From: Edaphobacter sp.
GTDB lineage: Bacteria > Acidobacteriota > Terriglobia > Terriglobales > Acidobacteriaceae
Length of the DNA: 64,000 bases
Assembly: GCA_025462645.1 (NCBI GenBank)
Contig: JAOAPB010000067.1
Span: 1 to 64,000 of the forward strand
Reading direction: 5' to 3'
Shown here: positions 39,549 through 47,869 of the stretch, in pieces
Position numbering within the stretch: the first letter of the stretch is position 1
Layout of the letters: each line of letters begins with the position of its first letter
Notes under the pieces: model-generated
Database searches by the model: none
Seen by the model: the letters and a program-made list of their open reading frames with translations, nothing else
What the model was told of the DNA's origin: nothing
Translations under genes and position numbers: made by a program

Positions 39549-40883
39549 ATGACCGACCAGAATCCCAACCCACCCGCTACCGTCCCCCTGCAGCGTGAAG
39601 CTGTGGGGCCAGTGAAGAAGAGCACGCCCGTCATCATTGCGCTTGTCGTGATCGTCGGTCTCATAGGACTCGCGAATATCTCAAGCCTTGTGAGCGGCAA
39701 GAAGAGAACCGCACCGCAGAGCGCTTTGCCGATGCGTCCTGCTACTGCAAATCCTCAACAGGTATCCAGCTTCGAGACGCAGCAGGCGACCGAAGCAAAA
39801 CGAGATTCCGAGGATCAGCAGCGGAGGCAGGAGCTTGCCGCCGAGATGCAGCAACTTCAGGCCGCGCAGAATGTGCCAGGGCCGGAGGCAGCAGGAGCGC
39901 CGCCCATGACTGCCGCCCAGCGTTCGGCGCTGTATGGAGACAGCCCGAATGCACCGAGCAAGACCTCCAATGTCTCACAAGTACAAGCCGAGGCGAAACA
40001 GAAGGCTTTGGAGAAAGAGAAGTTGCACCAGGATGCGCTCAACAGCGACACCGTTGCCATCGACTTCGCTCATCCGACGACTGCCAGCCCCGGAGGTTCG
40101 CCCGCAGCTCAACCCACCGCCGTATTGGGCGAACGTGATGAGATGACGCCGAAGGCAGCTTCGGAATCTCTGGCAGGGTCAACTCACGAGCGGGGAGAAG
40201 CCAGGAGGGGCGGAGGTGCTCAGGCGGTCTCGGATCAGCAGCCGAAGTTCGCCGGTAAGAGCAATCCGATGGCACCCTATGACTTCGATTCCTATCAAGG
40301 GCAGCTTTACCGCGTATTTGAAGGAACCGTTCTGGAAGGTGTCGTTACGAACCATATCGACGGTGGCCTGAACGGGCCCATCCTTATCATGCTCACGACC
40401 GACTATTACTCGCACGACCACCAGCAGCTTCTCATGCCACAAGGTACACGCCTGATTGGATCGGTGCAGAGTGTTGGCAACGCCCAGCAGCGGAAGATGT
40501 TTGTGACTTTCCATCGTGCGATCTGCCCGGATGGTTTCTCGCTTGAGCTGGACAAGTACGTCGGCCTCGACCCGCTCGGCACGACAGGTCTCGCTACCAC
40601 GGTTGACCACGGTTACTTGCAGGCATTCGCGGCAGCGGCTGCAGTCGGCGGTTTGGGTGGCCTCGCACAGATCGGCAACAGCGGCAGCGTACTCTCGCCT
40701 TCGACCCAGATCCGTGACGGCATATCGGATCAGTCCGCAGCCGAGGGAGAACAGGTGCTCAACCACTTTCTCAACCGGCTTCCGATTATCACGCTCAAGG
40801 AAGGTTCCCGCGCTCGCGTGTACATAGGCACTGACATCCTGATCCCGTCCTACGCGGAACACCGCATCGATTCAACCCTGTAG
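39549..40883 (+). CDS. VirB10/TrbI-like T4SS protein
   Basis: YRVFEGTVLEGVVTNHIDGGLNGPILIMLTTDYYSHDHQQLLMPQGTRLIGSVQ; C-terminal ARVYIGTDILIPSYAEH. Confidence 0.92.
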   Translation: MTDQNPNPPATVPLQREAVGPVKKSTPVIIALVVIVGLIGLANISSLVSGKKRTAPQSALPMRPATANPQQVSSFETQQATEAKRDSEDQQRRQELAAEMQQLQAAQNVPGPEAAGAPPMTAAQRSALYGDSPNAPSKTSNVSQVQAEAKQKALEKEKLHQDALNSDTVAIDFAHPTTASPGGSPAAQPTAVLGERDEMTPKAASESLAGSTHERGEARRGGGAQAVSDQQPKFAGKSNPMAPYDFDSYQGQLYRVFEGTVLEGVVTNHIDGGLNGPILIMLTTDYYSHDHQQLLMPQGTRLIGSVQSVGNAQQRKMFVTFHRAICPDGFSLELDKYVGLDPLGTTGLATTVDHGYLQAFAAAAAVGGLGGLAQIGNSGSVLSPSTQIRDGISDQSAAEGEQVLNHFLNRLPIITLKEGSRARVYIGTDILIPSYAEHRIDSTL

Positions 40884-40904
40884 CCGTGCGTATTGGAGGC
40901 ATAG

Positions 40905-41117
40905 GTGAAGGTCCGTATTCCCAAAATCGCGCTTTCCGTGGCCTTCGCTGTGCCTGCCAGCTACGCCGCAGTCCATGCCGTGCGGGCAGTCAACGCAAGC
41001 GATGCCATGGACTCCGTGTTGTTTTATGCCGACGTGCCGGACCGTATCAGCGAAGTCGTAACCAACTTCAAAATGCTTCCGGAGCGGATGAACCCGACCT
41101 GCTCTGAGTGCAACTAA
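40905..41117 (+). CDS. Small hypothetical secreted/membrane protein in the T4SS operon
   Basis: Hydrophobic N-terminus (IPKIALSVAFAVPASYAAVHAV); GTG start with nearby GGAGG; fills a gap between genes. Confidence 0.5.
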   Translation: MKVRIPKIALSVAFAVPASYAAVHAVRAVNASDAMDSVLFYADVPDRISEVVTNFKMLPERMNPTCSECN

Positions 41118-41140
41118 CCCTCAACCCTTCAGGAGCCTCT

Positions 41141-41929
41141 ATGAAGTTCAACCTAAGTAAACGACGGAAGTACCTGCTCGCGGGCGGGCTTCTTCTGGCA
41201 ACAGCGACGCCGAGCTTCGCGCTCTTCGGCATCGGAGACATTGTCTTCGATCCCACGAGCTACGCGAGTCTCGTATCTCAGCTAACCACTCTTGAGTCGC
41301 AGTACAACATGCTCAAGAACAACGTCACCCACTTCTCCTTCAAGCAGCAATGGCAGACGACGCTCAATGCGCTGAAGAATGCGAACGTGGCGAATATGTT
41401 CGGCGAAACGGCGGGCGTTAACATCGCGCTCAACACCAACTCGCCGAGTGCATCGTTGACGGCCTGGAAGACCGCGACCGTTCCGGTCAGCACCGGGACG
41501 ACCACCTATCTGCAAGGGCAGACGGTCGGGAACAGTGCGCAGCTCTCCCAACTTGCCATGATCGAGATGTCCGATTCGGTATCGCCGGACTGCCTTACGG
41601 CAGTTGGCCAATACCGGGCCGGGCGCAGCCAGAACGGGACCGCGAACAACTCGCTCAAGCAGCAGCAGTTCGATACCACGTCAGCGACGAACAGCGAAGT
41701 CCAGCAATTGAACCTTCTGAACGCCGCTCAAGCCCAACAGTTGACCGAGATGCAGTCCCAGGCCGCGATGCACGTCTGCCTTGCCTCTCAGATGACTGTC
41801 GCCAACATGCAGCAGCGGAACGCCGCAGCACAGGACCTGAACACGGCGGCGGCGGTCCAACAGCAACGGACGACAAACGACACCAGTGCGGCCAATGAAG
41901 GCAGCACTTGGACGACCTACTTGCCCTGA
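41141..41929 (+). CDS. VirB5/TrbJ-like T4SS protein
   Basis: Signal peptide; DIVFDPTSYASLVSQLTTLESQYNMLKNNV; SD AGGAG before ATG 41141. Confidence 0.8.
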   Translation: MKFNLSKRRKYLLAGGLLLATATPSFALFGIGDIVFDPTSYASLVSQLTTLESQYNMLKNNVTHFSFKQQWQTTLNALKNANVANMFGETAGVNIALNTNSPSASLTAWKTATVPVSTGTTTYLQGQTVGNSAQLSQLAMIEMSDSVSPDCLTAVGQYRAGRSQNGTANNSLKQQQFDTTSATNSEVQQLNLLNAAQAQQLTEMQSQAAMHVCLASQMTVANMQQRNAAAQDLNTAAAVQQQRTTNDTSAANEGSTWTTYLP

Positions 41930-41941
41930 TTTGGAGAAGAA

Positions 41942-42210
41942 ATGCTGACAGCAATCAATACGAAGATTCTCCTTGCAATCTTGCGGCACTGACCGTCATA
42001 GGCGGTGCCGCCATTTATCAACGCGATGAGGCCGCAAAGACAGCGGTAGCAACGGCCAAAGCAGCGCAACTCCTTCAGCTACAGAAGGACGATAACGATT
42101 ATTTGAAACAGGAAAATGAGGATCTTCGGAAACAGGTCGAGGCTGACAAGAAGCGGCACAGTTCAGCCGCGGCCCACGAAGGCAAGACCTGGAAGACCTA
42201 TATCCCCTAA
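41942..42210 (+). pseudogene. Small TM/coiled-coil T4SS-operon protein, reading frame broken by an apparent -1 shift
   Basis: ATG 41942 (SD GGAGAAG) reads MLTAINTKILLAI; after a -1 shift at 41980 it continues LAALTVIGGAAIYQRDEAAKTAVATAKAAQLLQLQKDDNDYLKQENEDLRKQ...TWKTYIP. Confidence 0.6.
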
Positions 42211-42242
42211 CCCCAGCTTGAAGTTTAGAGAGAGCATCCGCC

Positions 42243-43160
42243 ATGTCTTCCATTGTGTTGTTAGCCCAAGCCCTTCCAAGCGCGAGTTCCGGCGTTGACT
42301 GGCTGTATCAGTTCACCAACAACCTGACCAATCTGACGACACAGAATGGCGGGGCTCTGACTCAGCTCGGGATGACCGAATTAGCCTGCATTTCGTTCTT
42401 TATGCTCGTCAGCATGGTCGTGAACTGGCAGACCTCGACGATGACGTTCCGTCTGCACCATCACCCGATTCAAGCGGGCGATCTGACCAAGTTTCTGCTT
42501 CAGCTCATCATTTGCTGCCTCTTAGAGACCTACTGGGTCAATCCGTTCCCCGGCGCGAGCTTCGGCATCAACCACTTCTTTTCCTATATCGCCCAAGCGA
42601 TGGTCGCGGCCTTCGATCAAAGCTCACTGGACTCGCTGCTTCAACTGCTCAAGACTGCCGGCGATCAAACGCAAATGCCATCGTTTACCGCACCTGTTCA
42701 GATCCTCTGCTACTTTCTTGTGCAGATACTGCTCGGGCTGGCATCTGCCATCCTCTTCCTGATAAATTGCAGCGCTTTCATCCTTTACGGTGTAACTGCT
42801 CTATTCGGACCAATCTTCGTTCCGTTGCTGATGACGAAAACATTCCGTGCCAAATTCTTCCACTTCCTTGATGTGCTCATCAGCTTCGCCATGATTCGGG
42901 CCGTTGCTGCCGCCTTCATTTTCGTCTGGGCCGGGTTCCTAAATGGATTCATTCAGCAGACGTTCAATGGCAACTATTCGATGGAGATGTGGCTCGCCAA
43001 TCTCATCCCCTGCACGATGGTTTTCATCGCCTTCATTATCAATATGCTTTTCATCCCAAGTATGACCCAGGCGATCTTCGGCGGGGCTGCTGGACTGACA
43101 TCTTCTGCGACGCAACTCGCAGGCGGAGCGGCGGCACTAATACTTAAGGGAGGGGCATGA
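42243..43160 (+). CDS. VirB6/TrbL-like T4SS integral membrane protein
   Basis: Multiple TM segments; position between VirB5-like and VirB8-like genes. Confidence 0.82.
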   Translation: MSSIVLLAQALPSASSGVDWLYQFTNNLTNLTTQNGGALTQLGMTELACISFFMLVSMVVNWQTSTMTFRLHHHPIQAGDLTKFLLQLIICCLLETYWVNPFPGASFGINHFFSYIAQAMVAAFDQSSLDSLLQLLKTAGDQTQMPSFTAPVQILCYFLVQILLGLASAILFLINCSAFILYGVTALFGPIFVPLLMTKTFRAKFFHFLDVLISFAMIRAVAAAFIFVWAGFLNGFIQQTFNGNYSMEMWLANLIPCTMVFIAFIINMLFIPSMTQAIFGGAAGLTSSATQLAGGAAALILKGGA

Positions 43161-43164
43161 AGTT

Positions 43165-43350
43165 ATGTGGAATTTCCTATTTGGGTATCTATTCGCCGGG
43201 GCCACTTTGCGTTCGCGGGTTTGGCGTCTGGTTCTAGTCGTCGTCTTCGTCGGAGCACTCATCGCCGGCATCATTTACGCCTCCGTGGTTTTCCACGCTG
43301 TCACCGAAAGGAATCGGGCCCCCTATGTCCACCCACACTCTACACGCTGA
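43165..43350 (+). CDS. Small single-TM protein in the T4SS operon
   Basis: WNFLFGYLFAGATLRSRVWRLVLVVVFVGALIAGIIYAS; overlaps the next gene. Confidence 0.55.
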   Translation: MWNFLFGYLFAGATLRSRVWRLVLVVVFVGALIAGIIYASVVFHAVTERNRAPYVHPHSTR

Positions 43351-44131
43351 GTTGCCCTTGACCCCTCAGCAATCCCTCTTGACCGACGAGATCGGAAACG
43401 AGGTCTACGCCTCCCACTATGCCGAACGGAAGCTCAGCCGATTCGTGATCGGAACCGAGACGGTTCTCCTGCTTGGAGCGTTCGGCTTGATCTTCTCTTT
43501 GACGCACCGCCCGATCGCGAATCGCTACATACGCATCGACGAGATGGGCCGCGCCCAGGCCATTGCGTACACCGACCTCAACTACAGCCCCCGCGAGGGT
43601 GAGGTACGGACGTATCTGACCGATTGGGCGAACTATCGGTACACCGTCAGCCGGGACACGATCGCCAAGAAGTATCCGCTCAACTATTACTTCCTGTCGC
43701 AGAACTTGGCTTCTCAGTTGATGGGCCAGGACAATCAAAATCACCTCGTTTCGCAGGTTGTAGGCGGACAGATTGAGCAGAACGACGTGGAAGTCAAGAA
43801 CGTAACGATTACGACCATGTCGGATGAGACGGTTCAGGGTGCGACCATCGCCCGCGGAACGGCGCTTGTCACCATCGACAAGCTCTACTCACAGCGGAAC
43901 TCTCGGGAGCCGAGGACGGAACACTGGTTCCTGAGTGTCACCTATTATTTGAACCCCAAGCAGGTAAGTGACCAGGCTAGAGTCTTCCCGCAGTTCGAGA
44001 CGATCAATCCACTGGGATTGACCATCACGGAGTTCCACGAGAACCGGATGTCCGTCGATCCTATTGCGGTCGGTGTGAACACCGCCGCACCAGCGGCTAC
44101 GGCACTTCCAGCGACGGAGGGAACGCGATGA
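43325..44131 (+). CDS. VirB8/TrbF-like T4SS protein
   Basis: Single TM then periplasmic domain YIRIDEMGRAQAIAYTDLNYSPREGEVRTYLTDWANYRYTVSRDT. Confidence 0.85.
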   Translation: MSTHTLHAELPLTPQQSLLTDEIGNEVYASHYAERKLSRFVIGTETVLLLGAFGLIFSLTHRPIANRYIRIDEMGRAQAIAYTDLNYSPREGEVRTYLTDWANYRYTVSRDTIAKKYPLNYYFLSQNLASQLMGQDNQNHLVSQVVGGQIEQNDVEVKNVTITTMSDETVQGATIARGTALVTIDKLYSQRNSREPRTEHWFLSVTYYLNPKQVSDQARVFPQFETINPLGLTITEFHENRMSVDPIAVGVNTAAPAATALPATEGTR

Positions 44132-45096
44132 GCTACCACCTCATTCTTCCGTTCTTTCCCGAGGAACTGCGAACGCTGTTGCTCGACCCATCCATCTCGG
44201 ACTTGATGATTAATGGGACGACCGGAGTGTATGCGGATCGAGCCGGGGTCGTGCAGCATATTCCACTGTCCGAGCCGTACACCAACGACCGACTGCAGGC
44301 GGCTATTGAGCGTGTTGCCAGAATTCTTGGCCAGGATCTTACGACTCAGAATCCCATCCTCAATACCCGCTTGCCGGACGGCTCTCGTGTCGCCGTTGTA
44401 GGTGCGCCATCGTCCATTAATGGGCCGACGCTGACTATTCGGAAGTTCAACCGCTGGTATAGCTCGGATGAGCTGATCGAATCGGGCAGTATGCCACGCC
44501 AAGTTCGCGATATCGTGGTTGACCTCATCGGTAAGAAAAAGAACGGCATCATCAGCGGCGGAACTGGCTCGGGGAAGACGACCCTGCTGAAGGCCTTCCT
44601 TGACCACATCCCGGAAACCGAGCGGCTGCTCATCATCGAGCAACCGGCAGAGCTGAAAGTGGCCCACAAGAACGCCGTTCGTTGGGAAGCTGTAGAGGAG
44701 ATTCCAGGGCAGGTCGCCATTACGCCGAGCGAGCTACTGGCGGCAGCTCTCCGCCATCGTCCCGACCGGATCATCATGGGCGAGATACGTAATGAATGCG
44801 GCTACGACTTGCTCCAGGCGATGAACACAGGCCACGGCGGAACGCTGTCTACCATCCACGCGAAATCGGCGTGGGATGCGTTGAACCGTCTCTCCAACTT
44901 GGCACTCAGCGCCCGACCCAATCTCAACCACGCTTTCATGCGGTCTGAGACGGCAGAAGCTATTGATTTCGTGCTCTATTGCGAGCGCGACCATACAGGC
45001 CGGCGTCGAGTCCGTGAGTTGATTACAGTCGGCGGCTACAGCCATGCAGACCAGAGCTTCCAGACCGAGGAGGTCTACCGCGCTTCCGCTGCCTAA
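44128..45096 (+). CDS. VirB11/TrbB-like T4SS ATPase
   Basis: GIISGGTGSGKTTLLKAFLDHIPETERLLIIEQPAEL; RPDRIIMGEIRNECGYDLLQAMNTGHGGTLSTIHA. Confidence 0.95.
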   Translation: MSYHLILPFFPEELRTLLLDPSISDLMINGTTGVYADRAGVVQHIPLSEPYTNDRLQAAIERVARILGQDLTTQNPILNTRLPDGSRVAVVGAPSSINGPTLTIRKFNRWYSSDELIESGSMPRQVRDIVVDLIGKKKNGIISGGTGSGKTTLLKAFLDHIPETERLLIIEQPAELKVAHKNAVRWEAVEEIPGQVAITPSELLAAALRHRPDRIIMGEIRNECGYDLLQAMNTGHGGTLSTIHAKSAWDALNRLSNLALSARPNLNHAFMRSETAEAIDFVLYCERDHTGRRRVRELITVGGYSHADQSFQTEEVYRASAA

Positions 45097-45534
45097 CGCC
45101 CAGTCCAAACGCTAAAGCACCTAACCCGTATCCAAGGTCTTACCAATGCACCATCATGCTCCCATTCCGGCGGCACAGCCCCAGCTGTCTCTAACGCCCT
45201 TCAGCGTGTGGTTACAGAGCCGCGAAGAGCGCAACGGCAGTGGCGAAAGGCCGTCACTTACCGAAACTCTAGCCAGCGGTTATGAGGTGCGGTTTGGGCA
45301 AACTTCCGACGCCGAGAGGCGAGAGAGTGACTTCGGTCCAGAGGGATTCATCCGGCTCGTATCCCGCCTTTGCACGGTCACTGCTTCGGGGCTTAGCCGG
45401 CGCCCTTCGGGTTACGGCTTCCAGCTTCGCCGGACCCTCCGCAAATGCAGAGCTTGGCACTTGGGAGCCGGGCCCACTTCGCTTATTAGTGACCCGAGCA
45501 AGATCGGGAAATTCAACTCACGGAGATCACCACC

Positions 45535-45930
45535 ATGTACCAGAACAAAGTCACCCTCATCGGCTTCCTCGGCAACGACGCAGAAGTTCGCACCAACGAC
45601 AACCGCAGCTTCACCACTCTCTCGCTGGCTACCAAGAGCTCCTACAAGAAGGACGGCCAGTACATCTCGCACACCGAATGGCACCGTTGCGTGATCTTCG
45701 GCAAGCTCTCTGAGTGCGCCGGCACGCTGAAGAAGGGCGCTCATTTGCAGGTGGAAGGCGAGCTGCGCAGCCGGGAATACGAGACCAAGAAGGTCGGCAA
45801 GAAGCCAGCCCAGAAGAAGACCATCTGGGAAATCCGGGTGAACTCAATTCTCAAGCTGGACCGGGCGGAGAAGGCAAGCCCGGAGGAGCAGGACGCAGAC
45901 TCTCAACTTCCTCTGGAAGCGGTCGCATAA
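45535..45930 (+). CDS. ssb: Single-stranded DNA-binding protein
   Basis: MYQNKVTLIGFLGNDAEVR...FTTLSLATKSSYKKDGQYISHTEWHRCVIFGKLSE. Confidence 0.95.
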   Translation: MYQNKVTLIGFLGNDAEVRTNDNRSFTTLSLATKSSYKKDGQYISHTEWHRCVIFGKLSECAGTLKKGAHLQVEGELRSREYETKKVGKKPAQKKTIWEIRVNSILKLDRAEKASPEEQDADSQLPLEAVA

Positions 45931-45950
45931 GCCGCTTTTTCCATCAACTC

Positions 45951-45977
45951 GGGAGCCCGGTAGACGCCGGGCTTCCC
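45951..45977 (+). terminator. Hairpin downstream of ssb (candidate terminator/attenuator)
   Basis: GGGAGCCCGG-tagacg-CCGGGCTTCCC; no strong U-tract. Confidence 0.4.
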
Positions 45978-45996
45978 AACCTGTGAGACACCCGCA

Positions 45997-46986
45997 TTGA
46001 ATACGCAGACCGCACACGAATTCCTAACTCGATGCTTCCACCCAGGCGAGACGGTTGCCGTTCTCCTCCGGAAGGAGAACCCGGCTTCTGCGACGCAGCG
46101 CATTGTTCGGTTGGAGCAGGCGCTCGCGCCCCGCTATCTTGCTTGGCTCCGCTATGAGAATCACAACGGAGCAAACGTCTATGTCGCCGCCAATCCACTA
46201 CTCCCCGGAAGTCGAAAGAGGACCAAAGAATGCATCGCAGAGGTTCGGCACCTTTACATCGACATCGACGTAGACGGTGAGGACCGTATCGCCGCCCTGA
46301 GAGAATCCGATATCGTACCCGTTCCAAGCACGATCCTCTCGACTTCGCCCGGCAAGTACCAGGCGCTTTGGAGGGTCGAAGGCTTTGACTTCGACCAGCA
46401 GGAGAACACGCTGAAGTTGCTGGTCATCGCCTTCGGGGGCGACTCCGCTTGCACCGACCGCAACCGTGTTCTTAGGGTGCCGGGATTCCTGAACCGCAAG
46501 TACGATCCCGCTCACTCGGTTTCAGTCGAATACCCCAGTGACTCCATCTACCATCCCGATGACTTCCGCTTCCATAATGCGTTGCTAAATGCGGTGATAC
46601 CGATTCGGAGTACCGCACAGACATACGCGACAGGAAAGAACACTTACTCGGAACGTGATTGGGCGTGGGCTGTCCAACAGCTTTCACTTGGCGAGGATGC
46701 AGGGAATCTCACGCTTGCGCTCGCTTCCCACCGCTCGGATAAACCCAACCCCATCTACTACGCCCAGCGCACCATCGACATCGCTTCGGCTCGTCTCATG
46801 TTGCTCAATGGTGCGGCGATTGAGGACGTAATCGCCATGCTGGAAGACCGGCGTTCCGCCGATTTCCCCGCAGCCCTTTGCTCCTCCAGAGCGCGGGAGA
46901 TTGTGACCACGGCGCAGCGAATGATTGACCGCGCAAAGTTTGCTTCATTTCACCACCCAAAGGAGAACCACGATGCCACTGCTTGA
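45997..46986 (+). CDS. RepB-like/archaeo-eukaryotic-type primase-domain protein
   Basis: EVRHLYIDIDVDGEDRIAAL; STSPGKYQALWRVEGFDFDQQENTLKLLVIAFGGDSACTDRNRVLRVPGFLNRKY. Confidence 0.78.
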   Translation: MNTQTAHEFLTRCFHPGETVAVLLRKENPASATQRIVRLEQALAPRYLAWLRYENHNGANVYVAANPLLPGSRKRTKECIAEVRHLYIDIDVDGEDRIAALRESDIVPVPSTILSTSPGKYQALWRVEGFDFDQQENTLKLLVIAFGGDSACTDRNRVLRVPGFLNRKYDPAHSVSVEYPSDSIYHPDDFRFHNALLNAVIPIRSTAQTYATGKNTYSERDWAWAVQQLSLGEDAGNLTLALASHRSDKPNPIYYAQRTIDIASARLMLLNGAAIEDVIAMLEDRRSADFPAALCSSRAREIVTTAQRMIDRAKFASFHHPKENHDATA

Positions 46987-47287
46987 AGTCGTCCAGACCC
47001 GTCAGATCAGCGCTTCCATTCGTCTCACTGACACAACCGCCACTCAAGTCGATCAGTATGCCGCCTTCATTCGCGCCTGCGCCGACGATGTCGTCGAGCA
47101 AGCTCTCGCCTATGTCTTCAGCAAAGACCGTGACTTCCAGGACTTCCTCAAGACCCCGGAAGCCCGGAAGGTTACATCGACATTGCGGATACGGAAGGTT
47201 CCGGCTGCCGAGGTATCTGAGCAAGCTGCTCAGAAGCCTCTCCCATCACCGATTCCCGCTCCCGTATCGCAAGCGAAAAGCGCTTGA
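46973..47287 (+). CDS. Hypothetical protein
   Basis: ATG 46973 with AGGAG upstream; overlaps the primase-like gene end; small charged protein. Confidence 0.5.
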   Translation: MPLLEVVQTRQISASIRLTDTTATQVDQYAAFIRACADDVVEQALAYVFSKDRDFQDFLKTPEARKVTSTLRIRKVPAAEVSEQAAQKPLPSPIPAPVSQAKSA

Positions 47288-47424
47288 TCCTCCATTTCAT
47301 TCCGGGGCAAAGGCACTGCGGTGCTGCGCACCGGAAGAATGTTGACACTCCATCCCTTCGAGGGTCGTGCAAAGTGACGAAATGGTTCCATTGGGAAACG
47401 TACTGATAGACAACAACTTACCGA

Positions 47425-47474
47425 TTGGCCAGGTTCCAGATGCAACCAGCACGGTTGCACTGGGAACCGGCCAG
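47425..47474. promoter_or_regulatory. Imperfect inverted repeat, candidate oriT/relaxosome site
   Basis: TTGGCCAGGTTCCAGATGCAACC-agcac-GGTTGCACTGGGAACCGGCCAG, just upstream of an RHH-like gene and the TraD/relaxase genes. Confidence 0.5.
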
Positions 47475-47489
47475 TCAAAGGTGGTTTCG

Positions 47490-47867
47490 ATGACTCAAGC
47501 TCATGTTCATGCGACTACCGTTGACACTCGCCACGGTCGCGATTCCAGAAGCGAAAGTTTTGCCACGCGGTTCACAAGAACCGAACTGGCCGTCCTTTCG
47601 CGAGCTGCGGCAAAGGATGGAATGAAGGTCCGTGAGTGGGCTCGCGAGGCTCTATTGCGCGAGGCCCGACGCTCTGAGGACCCGCTATTCACGGAACTCA
47701 TCGCCACTCGAATGATCCTCCTAAACCTGTTGAAGCCACTGGCAATGGGCCAGGTAGTGACCCCCGAGGACTTTACACGCATCAGCGCGACCGTCCGCTC
47801 CGACAAGCGCAAGGTCGCCCAGGAGATTCAGCAGCAGTACATCACCGCTTCACCGAAGGAGCCCTAA
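47490..47867 (+). CDS. MobC/TrwA-like relaxosome accessory protein (RHH-like)
   Basis: FATRFTRTELAVLSRAAAKDGMKVREWAREALLREAR...LIATRMILLNLLKPLAMGQ; located before the coupling protein and relaxase. Confidence 0.65.
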   Translation: MTQAHVHATTVDTRHGRDSRSESFATRFTRTELAVLSRAAAKDGMKVREWAREALLREARRSEDPLFTELIATRMILLNLLKPLAMGQVVTPEDFTRISATVRSDKRKVAQEIQQQYITASPKEP

Positions 47868-47869
47868 TC

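Noticed and set aside
41978-41984. Programmed -1 frameshift as firm explanation at 41980
   Set aside because: The sequence around the junction is not a canonical slippery heptamer and no downstream stimulatory structure was established; left as one of three options.
45146-45694. 182-aa ORF upstream of and overlapping ssb
   Set aside because: Its C-terminal part is an out-of-frame reading of ssb; the N-terminal part shows no family signal.
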